From positions 4,216,001-4,280,000 of the forward strand of contig NZ_CP089848.1 in assembly GCF_021266465.1 (NCBI RefSeq): a stretch of DNA of 64,000 nucleotides. Direction: 5' to 3'. Source of the DNA: Paralcaligenes sp. KSB-10. Lineage in GTDB: Bacteria; Pseudomonadota; Gammaproteobacteria; Burkholderiales; Burkholderiaceae_B. Every line of letters starts with the position of its first letter. The stretch's first letter is position 1. The position numbers were made by a program, and so were the translations under genes. Under the pieces are notes generated by a model that saw only the letters and a list, made by a program, of their open reading frames with translations, did not search any database and was not told the origin of the DNA. Shown piece by piece: positions 26,612 through 35,699 of this stretch.

Positions 26612-26660
26612 AATATAGCCGATAATTCGTTTTTGTGCAATGCATTTGTTATAAACGAAT
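26612..26660 (-). promoter_or_regulatory. promoter and dyad operator of the homogentisate operon
   Basis: On the minus strand TTGCAC (plus 26635-26640) and TATATT (plus 26612-26617) are spaced 17 bp apart, close to consensus. The -35 box lies inside a dyad with 8-bp arms ATTCGTTT (26625-26632) and AAACGAAT (26653-26660). A repressor bound there would block RNA polymerase. The regulator is not in the window. IclR- or MarR-type control is common for homogentisate genes. Confidence 0.6.
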
Positions 26661-26670
26661 ATTAGCCGGG

Positions 26671-27498
26671 CTAATTGCGCTGACAGCGCGGACAGTAATA
26701 AGTCGCTCTTTGCCCTTGGACAATGCGGCGTATGGGTGTCTGGCAGACGGGGCAAGGCTGGCCGGCACGCTCGTAAACGGCTGCGTGCAGTGCGAAATAA
26801 GCTCCCGGCTCGCCGCTGGCGTCGACGTAGTCGCGCAAGGTGCTGCCGCCGGACGCGAGCGCATCTTCCAGCGTTTGCCGTATAGAGGCGAACAGTCGCG
26901 TGCAGCGAGTCAGGGACAGTTTGCCGGCGCTGGTTTGCGGATTGATGCGCGCCTTGAACAGCGACTCCGAGGCGTAGATGTTGCCCACGCCGACGACGGC
27001 ATTGCCCGCCAGCAATGCCTGTTTGATTGAAAGCGTCTTGCCGCGCAGATGTCGATGCAGCCAGTCAGGGCTGAACAGAGGGTCGAAGGGTTCTATGCCC
27101 AGCTTGGCAAGCAGGGGGTGGCCGGCCAGGGGCCCGTCTTCAGCGCCATGCCACAGCACCGCGCCGAAGCGGCGCGGGTCGTGCAATAGAAAGCGCGCGC
27201 TTTCAAACAGCCATTCGGCGTGATCGTGCTTGCGCCGGGGCTCATCGAGCGTCACGCGCCGCAATGAGCCGGACATGCCCAGGTGGACAATCTGTGTACC
27301 ATGGTCAAAGTTGATCAGCAGGTATTTGCCGCGGCGTTCGCAACTTTGCACGACCTTGCCGCTGATGATTTCGGGCAGTCCGGGCGGGATCGGCCAGCGC
27401 ATGCGCGATTCGTGCACAATGAATCGGGTCAGTATCCGACCCGGCATAACCGTCGCAATTCCGCGACGGGTCGTTTCGACTTCTGGTAGCTCAGGCAT
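26671..27498 (-). CDS. mutM: formamidopyrimidine-DNA glycosylase
   Basis: The 275-residue bifunctional glycosylase/AP lyase removes 8-oxoguanine. The catalytic N-terminus PELPEVETTRRG (P2, E3) is present. The helix-two-turn-helix has NIYASESLFKARINP, and the C-terminal zinc finger uses CPVC and CPRC with QRATYYCPRCQRN. Length and motifs are complete. It is divergent from the TPR protein gene. Confidence 0.96.
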   Translation of the reverse strand: MPELPEVETTRRGIATVMPGRILTRFIVHESRMRWPIPPGLPEIISGKVVQSCERRGKYLLINFDHGTQIVHLGMSGSLRRVTLDEPRRKHDHAEWLFESARFLLHDPRRFGAVLWHGAEDGPLAGHPLLAKLGIEPFDPLFSPDWLHRHLRGKTLSIKQALLAGNAVVGVGNIYASESLFKARINPQTSAGKLSLTRCTRLFASIRQTLEDALASGGSTLRDYVDASGEPGAYFALHAAVYERAGQPCPVCQTPIRRIVQGQRATYYCPRCQRN

Positions 27499-27585
27499 GA
27501 GGGGGTGCTAAGATCTCTCAATCTTCGTATGTAATTTCGCCATTTTGCGTCCGTATTACGGGCACAACGGCAGTGGTTCGAGTGA

Positions 27586-29361
27586 ATGAAACTATCAATT
27601 TCCTTGTCTTCAGTAACATTTGTCGGTTTGTGTCTGCTGCTGTCTTTTGCCGCCCAGGCCCGGCAAACCGAGCACTCGCGCAAACAAACCGAACTGATTC
27701 GGCTTCGAGAGGGCAAGTTGCCCGATGTTAGCCTGACGGCGGATATCCTCTATCGCGTGCTGGCGTCGGAAATAGGCGCGCAGCGAGGCCAGTACGATCT
27801 GGCAAGCCAGACCATGCTGGATCTTTCCAAGGATACCTCGGATCCACGTTTGGCTAAACGGGCGTTTCAGTTTTCCATGGCCGATCGCGATATGCCGCGT
27901 GCCCTGGCGGCCGCGCGCGAGTGGGCGCGACTGGCACCCGACGACCCCGAGGCCGTAGCGTCTTCATTGGCGCTGGCGGCGTCCAATGGCCAGACGGCGG
28001 GCTTGGCCGGCGCGCTTTGGGCTCGCATCGACAAGGCGCAGGATAAAGACAGGGCAATTGGGCAGGCGGCCGCTGTAGTCGGCAAAATGAGCGACAAGAA
28101 AATGGCGCTCGATGTCCTGGATAAAGCCTTGCATGATCCGGTGCGTTCCTTGCCCGTGGCGCATCTGGCCCTGGCTGACGCCGCCTGGGCGGCCGGCGAT
28201 CCCGACCGCGCGCTGTCCGAAGCGCAGCAGGCCCTGGCGCTGGATCCGAATTCCGAGCCGGCCGCGCAAAGAGTGCTTGAATATGGCTTGAAGGTCGATC
28301 CGGGGGCGGCGATCAATGCGGCGCGGGTGTATGCCGAAAAGCATCCCGAAGCGCGCAAATTGCAGCTGATGCTGGCTGCTCGCCTGACCGACCGCAAGGA
28401 TTTTGACGGTGCCTTGGCGCAGGTTGCAAAAATGCGCCAGCGCGCTCCCGAGGATTTCGATCTGCTTTACACCGAGGCAGAGGTCAATTTTCGCGCCGAA
28501 CGCTATAGCCGCGCCGAATCGCTGCTGAATGAATACATCAGCATCCAGACGCAGCGCCGCATATCGATCAACGACAATGCCACCAACGCGGCCGCGGACG
28601 CTTCCGACGCCAGGCTGCTGCTGGTGCAAATTGCCGAAAAGCAGGGGCGCCTGAATGATGCAATCCGTCAACTGGGTCTTATCGACGACCCCACGCTGCG
28701 GTTTCAGGCCCGCATCCATCAGGCCGTACTGCAGGCCCGCCTTGGCAATCTGTCCGCGGCGCGCGGCACGATTGCGGCGCTCAAGCCGCAGGACAATCAC
28801 GAGCGGACGGTCATCGCGCTTACCCTGTCGTCGATTTACCGCGACGCGGGACGCACCGGCGAGGCCACCGAGGTGCTGGTCAATGCCAACAAGGCCATGC
28901 CCGATACTTCCGAGATCATGTACGACCTGGGCATGATGTACGAGCGGCAGGGCAAGTTCGACGACTTCGAAAAGCTCATGCTGCGCGTTATCCAGATCAG
29001 CCCGAACAATGCCAATGCCTATAACTCTTTGGGCTATACCTACGCCGACCAGAATATTCGCCTGGATGAAGCGCAGGATCTGCTCGAGCATGCCCTCGAT
29101 CTGGAGCCGGACAATCCATTCATTCTGGATAGCGTGGGCTGGTATCTTTATCGAACGGGCGACAACAAGGTGGCATTGGACTACCTGCAGCGGTCTTATG
29201 CGCTGTTGCCGTCGGCCGATGTGGCGGCCCATCTGGGCGAAGTGCTGTGGAAGCTCAAGCGATTCGACGAGGCCAAGAAAATATGGCGTGCGGGCCTGGC
29301 CAAGGACGCCAAGAACGACGCCTTGCTGAAAACGATCAAGCGCTTCGAGGTGAAGCTTTGA
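27586..29361 (+). CDS. secreted tetratricopeptide-repeat protein
   Basis: The 591-residue protein has a signal peptide (about 1-25, ending in FAAQA). Multiple TPR-like helical pairs run from about residue 60 to the end, clearest in the C-terminal third (NAYNSLGYTYADQNIRLDEAQDLLEHAL; ILDSVGWYLYRTGDN). It is located just before lolB in many betaproteobacteria and probably acts in the periplasm as a scaffold for envelope assembly. This is inference; no enzymatic motif is seen. Its TGA overlaps the lolB ATG by one base. Confidence 0.85.
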   Translation: MKLSISLSSVTFVGLCLLLSFAAQARQTEHSRKQTELIRLREGKLPDVSLTADILYRVLASEIGAQRGQYDLASQTMLDLSKDTSDPRLAKRAFQFSMADRDMPRALAAAREWARLAPDDPEAVASSLALAASNGQTAGLAGALWARIDKAQDKDRAIGQAAAVVGKMSDKKMALDVLDKALHDPVRSLPVAHLALADAAWAAGDPDRALSEAQQALALDPNSEPAAQRVLEYGLKVDPGAAINAARVYAEKHPEARKLQLMLAARLTDRKDFDGALAQVAKMRQRAPEDFDLLYTEAEVNFRAERYSRAESLLNEYISIQTQRRISINDNATNAAADASDARLLLVQIAEKQGRLNDAIRQLGLIDDPTLRFQARIHQAVLQARLGNLSAARGTIAALKPQDNHERTVIALTLSSIYRDAGRTGEATEVLVNANKAMPDTSEIMYDLGMMYERQGKFDDFEKLMLRVIQISPNNANAYNSLGYTYADQNIRLDEAQDLLEHALDLEPDNPFILDSVGWYLYRTGDNKVALDYLQRSYALLPSADVAAHLGEVLWKLKRFDEAKKIWRAGLAKDAKNDALLKTIKRFEVKL

Positions 29362-29921
29362 TGCGCCTGTATCGTGCCTGGCTGGTTTTTTGTCTGGCAG
29401 GTTTGCTGGCGGCCTGCGCCACGCCGCACAGAATCACTGATGCGGGCGGCGCCCAGGCTTTTGAACGGACCGGCCGGTTTGCCGTCAGCGTGATGCGCGA
29501 CAACGGCAAGCAGCAGGCTGTGCAAGGCGGTTTTGCCTGGCGCGACGATGGACAAACGCTCAGGCTCGATCTGGCCAATCCCCTGGGTAATACCCTTGCC
29601 CGCGTGCAGGTATCTCCTGGCTATTCGGTTCTGACGCGATCCGATGGGTCGCAGGAACAGGCGAGCGATCCCGATGGATTGGTCGAGCAAGTCCTGGGCA
29701 GCGCCATTCCCGTGGAGGGTTTGCGCGACTGGCTGCGGGGCCGCACGGGCGCGGTGCTGAACCTGGAAAAAAACCAGGCGGGTCAAGTCACGGGCTTCCA
29801 GCAGAACGGCTGGCGGGTCGCGCTGTCGCGCTATGATTCGCTTGGCCCCAGGCTGTTGCAGCTCAATCGCAATGATTCCAACCAGCGCATCAGCGTGCGT
29901 CTGGTTGTCGATGGCACGTAG
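29361..29921 (+). CDS. lolB: outer-membrane lipoprotein insertion factor LolB
   Basis: The 186-residue lipoprotein has a signal peptide with the lipobox LLAAC near residue 20. The LolB-like half-barrel shows FAVSVMRDNGKQQAVQGGFAW and LRLDLANPLGNTLARV. It accepts lipoproteins from LolA and inserts them in the outer membrane. ATG 29361 overlaps the TPR stop; the frame extends upstream but within the TPR gene. The order lolB-ispE-tRNA-prs is the usual one in this class. Confidence 0.9.
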   Translation: MRLYRAWLVFCLAGLLAACATPHRITDAGGAQAFERTGRFAVSVMRDNGKQQAVQGGFAWRDDGQTLRLDLANPLGNTLARVQVSPGYSVLTRSDGSQEQASDPDGLVEQVLGSAIPVEGLRDWLRGRTGAVLNLEKNQAGQVTGFQQNGWRVALSRYDSLGPRLLQLNRNDSNQRISVRLVVDGT

Positions 29922-29933
29922 CCGGGGTCTTGA

Positions 29934-30899
29934 GTGACGCTGTACGATGTTCCCGCGCCTGCCAAGCTCAATTTGTTCCTGCATGTCGTCGGCCGGCGCG
30001 ACGATGGCTACCATTTGCTGCAGACGGCGTTTCGGTTCATCGACCTGTGCGATGTGCTTCATTATGAAAAACGCAGCGACGGCCGGATAGTCTGCGAGGG
30101 CCCGAATCCCGATCTGGCTCACGAAGATGACTTGGTCGTGCGCGCCGCCCGGGCGCTGCAGCGGGCAACAGGCACCCCGTACGGGGCGCAGATCAGCTAC
30201 CGGAAAAACATTCCATCGGGTGCGGGCCTGGGCGGCGGGTCGAGCGATGCCGCCACGACTTTGTTGGCCCTGAACCGCTTGTGGCAAACCGGCTTGAATC
30301 GGCGTGAACTCATGGCGCTGGCTTTGCCTTTGGGGGCCGATGTCCCGGTTTTCATTTTCGGCCAGCCGGCCTTTGCGGAAGGGATAGGCGAAATATTGTC
30401 GCCGCTCACCCTGCCCGAGCGAGCTTATGTGGTGATTCAGCCGCGCCAGCAGGTGCCCACTGCGGGTGTATTCTCGGCCCCTGAATTGACAAGGAATTCC
30501 CCGTCTGTCAGAATTACGGTCTTTGCTGATTGGCAAAAAGTCGAAGCTAAAAAAGAAGGGTTGTTGGCCGCTTGCGTTTTTGATGAAAAAACGGCCGGGG
30601 CGGTGCGCAATACCGGGTATTTTGGCCGCAACGACTTGGAGCCGGTGGTTTGCAGCAGGTATCCGCGCGTACGCGAAGCCGCCTTGCGGTTGGGGCAGTT
30701 GGGTATCGATGCTCGAATGACCGGGTCTGGCGCCTGTTTTTTCGTTGAGTTTGTAACGTTGGAACAGGCCCGGCTGTGTCAGCAGGAAATTGTCGTTAAA
30801 ATACCTTGCAGCAATTCCGGCAAGGAAGCGGTGATTGAAAATACATGGGCTTGCCCGGGTTTGCTTGATCATCCATTACGATACTGGGTACACAGTTAA
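29934..30899 (+). CDS. ispE: 4-diphosphocytidyl-2-C-methyl-D-erythritol kinase
   Basis: The 321-residue GHMP kinase performs the ATP-dependent step of the MEP isoprenoid pathway. Motifs are PAPAKLNLFLHVVGRRDDGYH at the N-terminus, the ATP loop PSGAGLGGGSSDAA near 98-111, and TGSGACFFVEF near 264. The start is GTG 29934, 12 bp after lolB. Relative to the usual 280-300 residues there is an extra lysine-rich stretch around residues 203-225 coded by locally A-rich DNA. The catalytic motifs are intact. Confidence 0.93.
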   Translation: MTLYDVPAPAKLNLFLHVVGRRDDGYHLLQTAFRFIDLCDVLHYEKRSDGRIVCEGPNPDLAHEDDLVVRAARALQRATGTPYGAQISYRKNIPSGAGLGGGSSDAATTLLALNRLWQTGLNRRELMALALPLGADVPVFIFGQPAFAEGIGEILSPLTLPERAYVVIQPRQQVPTAGVFSAPELTRNSPSVRITVFADWQKVEAKKEGLLAACVFDEKTAGAVRNTGYFGRNDLEPVVCSRYPRVREAALRLGQLGIDARMTGSGACFFVEFVTLEQARLCQQEIVVKIPCSNSGKEAVIENTWACPGLLDHPLRYWVHS

Positions 30900-30900
30900 T

Positions 30901-30977
30901 TGGGGAATCGCCAAGCTGGTTAAGGCACTGGATTTTGATTCCAGCATGCGAAGGTTCGAATCCTTCTTCCCCAGCCA
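30901..30977 (+). tRNA. tRNA-Gln (anticodon TTG)
   Basis: The acceptor stem TGGGGAA/TTCCCCA and the T arm GAAGG-TTCGAAT-CCTTC form cleanly. The anticodon arm CTGGA-TTTTGAT-TCCAG carries anticodon TTG, reading CAA/CAG. The 3' CCA is encoded (30975-30977). It lies between ispE and prs, the usual place for this tRNA in betaproteobacteria. Confidence 0.96.
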
Positions 30978-31015
30978 CTTTTTCCAAGCCTTGAAGGCTT
31001 TGCAGTTAATACATG

Positions 31016-31056
31016 AAGCTGTTGAGTCGGCCCCGGGTGGGGTGCTGGTCAACAGC
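31016..31056 (+). promoter_or_regulatory. nested hairpin in the prs leader
   Basis: A 10-bp stem (31016-31025 with 31039-31048) encloses an inner CCCC/GGGG pair and is followed by TGTTGTTT. It comes after the tRNA and before prs. It may terminate the tRNA transcript or act as an attenuator for prs. A second small dyad (30986-31000) precedes it. Confidence 0.45.
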
Positions 31057-31093
31057 TTTGTTGTTTAACGCCACGGAATCTCTACCGTCCATC

Positions 31094-32044
31094 ATGACAA
31101 ACGACAGATTCATGATTTTTACAGGCACTGCCAACACTCGCTTGGCAGTCGATGTGGTCAATCATCTCGATATGTCCCTCGGGAAGATGACCGTAGGCCG
31201 CTTCTCCGACGGGGAGGTCATGGTTGAAATCAATGAAAATGTCCGCGGCAAAGACGTTTTCGTGCTGCAGCCCACGTGCGCTCCGACTAACGACAACCTG
31301 ATGGAAATCATGGTCATGGTCGATGCATTGCGCCGTGCCTCGGCAGGCCGCATTACCGCCGCGATTCCTTATTTCGGCTATGCCCGCCAGGATCGCCGGC
31401 CGCGCTCGGCTCGTGTCTCGATTTCGGCCAAGGTCGTCGCCAATATGTTGCAGGTGGTGGGTGTCGATCGCGTCATGACCATGGATCTGCACGCCGACCA
31501 GATTCAGGGCTTTTTCGATATTCCCGTCGATAACGTCTATGCGGGGCCTATTTTGCTGGGCGACATCTGGCGTCGCAACTATAGCAATCTGGTGGTGGTT
31601 TCGCCCGATATCGGCGGTGTGGTGCGGGCCCGGGCCCTGGCCAAGCAGCTCGAGGTCGATCTGGCCATTATCGACAAGCGCCGTCCGCGCGCCAACGTGT
31701 CCGAAGTCATGAACATTATTGGCGAGGTCGATGGCCGCAATTGCATCATCATGGACGACATGGTCGATACCGCCGGCACTCTGTGCAAGGCTGCGCAGGC
31801 TCTTAAAGAACGTGGCGCCCTGTCGGTCTATGCCTATTGCACCCACCCCGTCCTGTCGGGCGAGGCGGTCGGGCGTATAGCCGCTTCGGAAATCGACGAG
31901 CTGGTGGTGACCGATTCGATTCCATTGTCGGACGCCGGGCGCGACTGCGGCAAGATTCGCCAACTGTCGTGCGCTTCGTTGCTGGGTGAAACCATTTTAC
32001 GTATTTCCAACGCCGAATCAGTCAGTTCCCTGTTCGTCGATTAA
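31094..32044 (+). CDS. prs: ribose-phosphate pyrophosphokinase
   Basis: The 316-residue cytosolic enzyme makes PRPP from ribose 5-phosphate and ATP for nucleotide, histidine and tryptophan synthesis. The ATP and metal loop RQDRRPRS, the [17 protein letters not shown] stretch and the PRPP-binding loop [12 protein letters not shown] are all present. ATG 31094 is chosen because the family N-terminus (MIFTGTAN) follows closely; the frame is open from 31013. It lies between tRNA-Gln and rplY. Confidence 0.97.
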   Translation: MTNDRFMIFTGTANTRLAVDVVNHLDMSLGKMTVGRFSDGEVMVEINENVRGKDVFVLQPTCAPTNDNLMEIMVMVDALRRASAGRITAAIPYFGYARQDRRPRSARVSISAKVVANMLQVVGVDRVMTMDLHADQIQGFFDIPVDNVYAGPILLGDIWRRNYSNLVVVSPDIGGVVRARALAKQLEVDLAIIDKRRPRANVSEVMNIIGEVDGRNCIIMDDMVDTAGTLCKAAQALKERGALSVYAYCTHPVLSGEAVGRIAASEIDELVVTDSIPLSDAGRDCGKIRQLSCASLLGETILRISNAESVSSLFVD

Positions 32045-32085
32045 ACCTATTCGCTGTCTGCTGGTCGCGGCAGATAGCGGTTCCT

Positions 32086-32112
32086 CGCAGCGTGATTCAC
32101 GCCGCGTTTTTT
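32086..32112 (+). terminator. intrinsic terminator/attenuator between prs and rplY
   Basis: CGC-A-GCGTG pairs with CACGC-C-GCG around an ATT loop and is followed directly by six T residues. It would end prs transcripts, with some read-through or a new promoter serving rplY. Confidence 0.7.
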
Positions 32113-32150
32113 AATCGGGCTTCAAGCCCACTGTCATTTGGAGTTTTTCC

Positions 32151-32780
32151 ATGAAATTCAACGCCACTTCGCGTAGCGAACAGGGTACGAGTGCGAGCCG
32201 CCGCCTGCGCCACGCTGGCCGTGTTCCCGCCATTGTCTACGGCGGTACTGCCCAGCCTCTGAGCATCGAGCTCGACCACAATGAAATCTATCATGCCCTG
32301 CGCAAAGAATCGTTTCACGCATCGATTCTGACGATGGATCTGGGCGGTAAAACCGAACAGGTATTGTTGCGCTCTGTGCAATGGCACCCCTACAAGCAGC
32401 AGGTCCTGCACGTCGACTTCCAGCGTGTCGATGCGACGCAAGCCCTGCACACCAAAGTGCCCTTGCACTTCGTCAATGCCGAGCTGTCGCCTGCCGTCAA
32501 GCTTAGCGGAGCCATTGTCAGCCATGTCGTGACCGAGCTTGAAATCACTTGCCTGCCTGCGAACCTGCCCCAGTTCATCGAAGTCGACCTCGGCCAGCTC
32601 CTGGGCGGCGCGATTCTGCACTTGTCCGACATTACCTTGCCCAAGGGCGTGGTCTATGTGCCGCATGGCAGCGATGCCAACCCGGCCCTGGCCGCGGCGC
32701 ACCTCAAAGCGGGTAGCGACAGCTCAGACGATGCAGCTCCGGCCGCTGAAGCTCCTGCCGCCGACAAGCCGGTCGAATAA
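32151..32780 (+). CDS. rplY: 50S ribosomal protein L25/general stress protein Ctc
   Basis: The 209-residue two-domain (TL5/CTC-type) L25 has an N-terminal 5S rRNA-binding domain ([20 protein letters not shown]... VPAIVYGG) and a beta-rich C-terminal domain ending in an Ala/Pro/Asp tail (about 185-209). E. coli L25 has only the first domain. GGAG precedes the start. It lies between two terminators. Confidence 0.95.
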   Translation: MKFNATSRSEQGTSASRRLRHAGRVPAIVYGGTAQPLSIELDHNEIYHALRKESFHASILTMDLGGKTEQVLLRSVQWHPYKQQVLHVDFQRVDATQALHTKVPLHFVNAELSPAVKLSGAIVSHVVTELEITCLPANLPQFIEVDLGQLLGGAILHLSDITLPKGVVYVPHGSDANPALAAAHLKAGSDSSDDAAPAAEAPAADKPVE

Positions 32781-32816
32781 AGCCCGGTGCCGCATGCCAA
32801 ACTCCCGGTTTGGCGC

Positions 32817-32855
32817 AAACCCCTGCTCAGCGTGGCTGGCAGGGGTTTTGCTTTG
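32817..32855 (+). terminator. rho-independent terminator after rplY
   Basis: A 10-bp stem (32817-32826 with 32839-32848) is extended inside by CAGC/GCTG across a single bulged T. It is followed by a TTTT-G-CTTT tract. It separates rplY from pth. Confidence 0.85.
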
Positions 32856-32903
32856 ATCCGTCTTTGAATCCTTGCTGTATTTTGTCCGCTTTGCCTGCCG
32901 CTT

Positions 32904-33500
32904 ATGACACTTCCTATACGCCTGATTATTGGCCTGGGTAATCCCGGCCCCGAGTATGAAACCACGCGTCATAACGCGGGCTTCTGGCTGGCAGATCATC
33001 TGGCCGATGACTTGAAGGCCGGTTTTGCGCTTGAGAAGGCTTTTTCCGCTTCAGTGGCCAAGGCCCGTTTCGAAGGCGAGGCCGTCATCCTGGCCAAGCC
33101 CATGACCTTTATGAATCGTTCCGGCCAAGCGGCGGGCGCGCTCATGCGCTTTTACAAGCTCGTGCCCGAGCAAGTCCTGGTATTGCACGACGAACTGGAC
33201 CTGCTGCCGGGCAATGTCAAGCTCAAGCAGGGTGGGGGGCATGCCGGCCACAATGGTTTGCGCGACATTCAATCGGCCTTCGGCAGCCCGGACTTCTGGC
33301 GCTTGCGCGTGGGGATAGGCCATCCGCGCACTCTTGGGCTGGCCCAGCAGGTAGCTGCCTTTGTGCTCAATCCACCGCGGCGCGACGAGCTGAGCGAAAT
33401 AGAAGGCGTCATCGATCGTTGCCGGGCAATTGCTCCGGCCTTGCTGCGGGGCGAATTCACCCAGGCCATGAGCCAATTGCACGAGGCCAATCGTGGCTGA
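32904..33500 (+). CDS. pth: peptidyl-tRNA hydrolase
   Basis: The 198-residue enzyme releases peptides from peptidyl-tRNA that has dropped off the ribosome. [21 protein letters not shown] at the N-terminus carries the catalytic His (RHNAG). The [10 protein letters not shown] and [27 protein letters not shown] motifs are complete. Its 3' end overlaps the protease gene by 8 nt. Confidence 0.96.
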   Translation: MTLPIRLIIGLGNPGPEYETTRHNAGFWLADHLADDLKAGFALEKAFSASVAKARFEGEAVILAKPMTFMNRSGQAAGALMRFYKLVPEQVLVLHDELDLLPGNVKLKQGGGHAGHNGLRDIQSAFGSPDFWRLRVGIGHPRTLGLAQQVAAFVLNPPRRDELSEIEGVIDRCRAIAPALLRGEFTQAMSQLHEANRG

Positions 33501-34296
33501 AGCCCAAGGAACTCGTGCATTGCGATTTCGAGACGAGTTTCGGGAGTTCTGGCGGTTTTTGAAACGCCCGGGCTTTGCCCCGCGCCTGCCTGGGCGGGCG
33601 GCAAGCGATGGCTGGTGGGAAGACTGGTTTCCAGGCTTGTCGTTTTGGCGCCTGCTGCAATGGGCGGCCTTTTTATGGGTCGTGAACCTGTTTGTCCTGG
33701 GGCCCATTGCCGCGACCGCGGCAAGCCTGGGAGGGGCCGGACACAGGCTCGATATACACCGTATTCCGTGGCTGCAGGCGCTGATCTGGGCGCCGATTGT
33801 CGAGGAACTGGTTTTTCGCTATGGCTTGAGGCATATTGCACAAGCCCTGTGGCTGGTGCCGGCGGCGGTTGTCGCGCTGGTGCTGGGGCCGCGCTGGGGC
33901 ACCATACTGTTGCTGGCGGCCATATTGTTGCTGTGCTGGCTGCCGTATTTGAAAGGCCGCAACAATGCGCCCGTGCGCCTGAACTGGCTCGCGCGGGCGC
34001 GTCGACCCATGGCCTGGGGGCTGCGGCTTCGTTATCGCCGCTGCTTTCCATGGGTTTTTTATGCATCGTCGGTGTTGTTCGCGGGTGTCCATCTGAATAA
34101 TTTCTCGCTCCACCTCACGCCGTATTGGCTCATGCCCCTGCTGGTATTGCCGCAATGGCTGACAGGCCTGGTACTCGGGTGGCTGCGGGTTCGCCGCGGC
34201 ATCGGCGCCTCGATGCTGCTGCACGGCCTGTTCAACGGCGGCCCGCTGCTGGTGGTGTGGATTGCGTTGCACACGGTTCCGCAAATGCTCACCTGA
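33493..34296 (+). CDS. CPBP-family (CAAX-like) intramembrane metalloprotease
   Basis: The 267-residue multi-pass membrane protein carries the three signature sites of the Abi/CPBP family: EELVFRYG (EExxxR) near 101, FAGVHLNNF (FxxxH) near 196 and LLHGLFNG (HxxxN/D) near 242. Members process prenylated or membrane peptides; the substrate here is unknown. The GTG start at 33493 overlaps pth by 8 nt, so the two are coupled. Confidence 0.82.
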   Translation: MAEAQGTRALRFRDEFREFWRFLKRPGFAPRLPGRAASDGWWEDWFPGLSFWRLLQWAAFLWVVNLFVLGPIAATAASLGGAGHRLDIHRIPWLQALIWAPIVEELVFRYGLRHIAQALWLVPAAVVALVLGPRWGTILLLAAILLLCWLPYLKGRNNAPVRLNWLARARRPMAWGLRLRYRRCFPWVFYASSVLFAGVHLNNFSLHLTPYWLMPLLVLPQWLTGLVLGWLRVRRGIGASMLLHGLFNGGPLLVVWIALHTVPQMLT

Positions 34297-34402
34297 AGGT
34301 TTGGCGCCGGCAGGGTTGCGCTGGCCGGAGGCACCAGACTATTTGGTGCCCATCACGTAAAATGCTGTTCTTTATTTGTTTTTCAGAAATTTCAGGATAC
34401 TC

Positions 34403-35494
34403 ATGGCTCTGCAATGCGGCATTGTTGGTTTACCCAACGTCGGAAAATCCACTCTCTTCAACGCTTTGACCAAGGCCGGCATTGCCGCTGAGAACTATCC
34501 GTTTTGCACCATCGAGCCGAATGTCGGCGTGGTCGAGGTGCCCGACGCGCGCCTGTCGGCTTTGGCCGACATCGTCAAGCCCGAGCGCATCCTGCCCGCG
34601 GTGGTCGAGTTCGTCGATATCGCCGGCCTGGTGGCGGGCGCATCCAAAGGCGAGGGCCTGGGCAACCAATTCCTGGCCAATATCCGGGAAACCGATGCCA
34701 TTGTGCATGTGGTGCGCTGCTTCGAAGATGAAAATGTCATTCACGTTGCAGGCAAGATCGATCCGCTGTCCGATATCGCCGTCATCAATACCGAGTTGGC
34801 GCTGGCCGACCTGGCTTCGGCCGAAAAAGCCCTGCATCGCTACCAGAAAACCGCGCGCGCGGGCGACAAAGACGCCATCAAAATGGTGGCCTTGCTCGAA
34901 AAGATCATGCCGGTGCTCGACGAGGCCCGCCCCATTCGCTCTCTCAAGCTCGATGCCGATGACTTGCTGCTGATCAAGCCCCTGTGCTTTATTACCGCCA
35001 AGCCGGCCATGTATGTGGCCAACGTCAAGGAAGGCGGCTTCGAGAACAATCCCCATCTGACGGCCGTGCAAGAGTATGTCGCTGCTGAAAATGCGCCGGT
35101 CGTGGCGGTATGCGCGGCGGTGGAAGCCGAAATCGCCGATCTCGACGATGAAGACAAAGGCGTGTTCCTGGCCGATATCGGCATGGATGAGCCCGGCCTG
35201 AATCGCGTGATACGCGCGGGTTTTCGCCTGTTGGGCCTGCAAACCTACTTTACCGCGGGCGTCAAGGAAGTGCGCGCCTGGACCATTCATATCGGCGATA
35301 CGGCTCCGAAGGCGGCGGGCGTGATCCATACCGATTTCGAGCGTGGCTTCATTCGCGCCCAGACCATCGCCTACGACGACTTCATTGCCTGCAAAGGCGA
35401 GCAGGGCGCCAAGGAGGCCGGCAAAATGCGTTCCGAAGGCAAGGAATACGTGGTCAAGGACGGCGACGTGCTGAATTTCCTGTTCAACGTTTAA
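34403..35494 (+). CDS. ychF: redox-regulated ribosome-binding ATPase YchF
   Basis: The 363-residue Obg-family protein prefers [17 protein letters not shown] near 8-21 is the P-loop, and [20 protein letters not shown] is the switch II region with the YchF-specific sequence. A C-terminal TGS domain ([16 protein letters not shown] ... [10 protein letters not shown]) follows. ATG 34403 matches the family N-terminus (MALQCGIVG); the frame is open from 34376. The pth-ychF neighbourhood is conserved. Confidence 0.96.
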   Translation: MALQCGIVGLPNVGKSTLFNALTKAGIAAENYPFCTIEPNVGVVEVPDARLSALADIVKPERILPAVVEFVDIAGLVAGASKGEGLGNQFLANIRETDAIVHVVRCFEDENVIHVAGKIDPLSDIAVINTELALADLASAEKALHRYQKTARAGDKDAIKMVALLEKIMPVLDEARPIRSLKLDADDLLLIKPLCFITAKPAMYVANVKEGGFENNPHLTAVQEYVAAENAPVVAVCAAVEAEIADLDDEDKGVFLADIGMDEPGLNRVIRAGFRLLGLQTYFTAGVKEVRAWTIHIGDTAPKAAGVIHTDFERGFIRAQTIAYDDFIACKGEQGAKEAGKMRSEGKEYVVKDGDVLNFLFNV

Positions 35495-35593
35495 GCCTAC
35501 TATTGCAAGCGCCCGGGCCCGCGGCGCTGTTCCATAACAAGTGCCGGGTGCGCGCCTGGCAGGGGTTTTTCGCGGCCTATGCAATGGCCCCCG

Positions 35594-35635
35594 TTGACAT
35601 TTGCCTGGGACGAAGGCACGATAAGCAACTTATCG
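35594..35635 (+). promoter_or_regulatory. promoter with dyad operator for the diguanylate cyclase gene
   Basis: A perfect TTGACA -35 box lies at 35594-35599. At the expected -10 distance is a 17-bp perfect dyad, CGATAAG (35619-35625)-CAA-CTTATCG (35629-35635). The overlap suggests repression by a dimeric regulator. The -10 match itself is poor (CACGAT at 35617-35622). Confidence 0.45.
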
Positions 35636-35699
35636 GGATCCTGCACGCATAAATAATTATCTGAGGGGCGATTCCCCGTATGGGTATGATGGCGCAACC

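Noticed and set aside
35495-35699. c-di-GMP riboswitch before the diguanylate cyclase
   Set aside because: The GEMM core motifs are not present; the region is better explained by a promoter and operator dyad.
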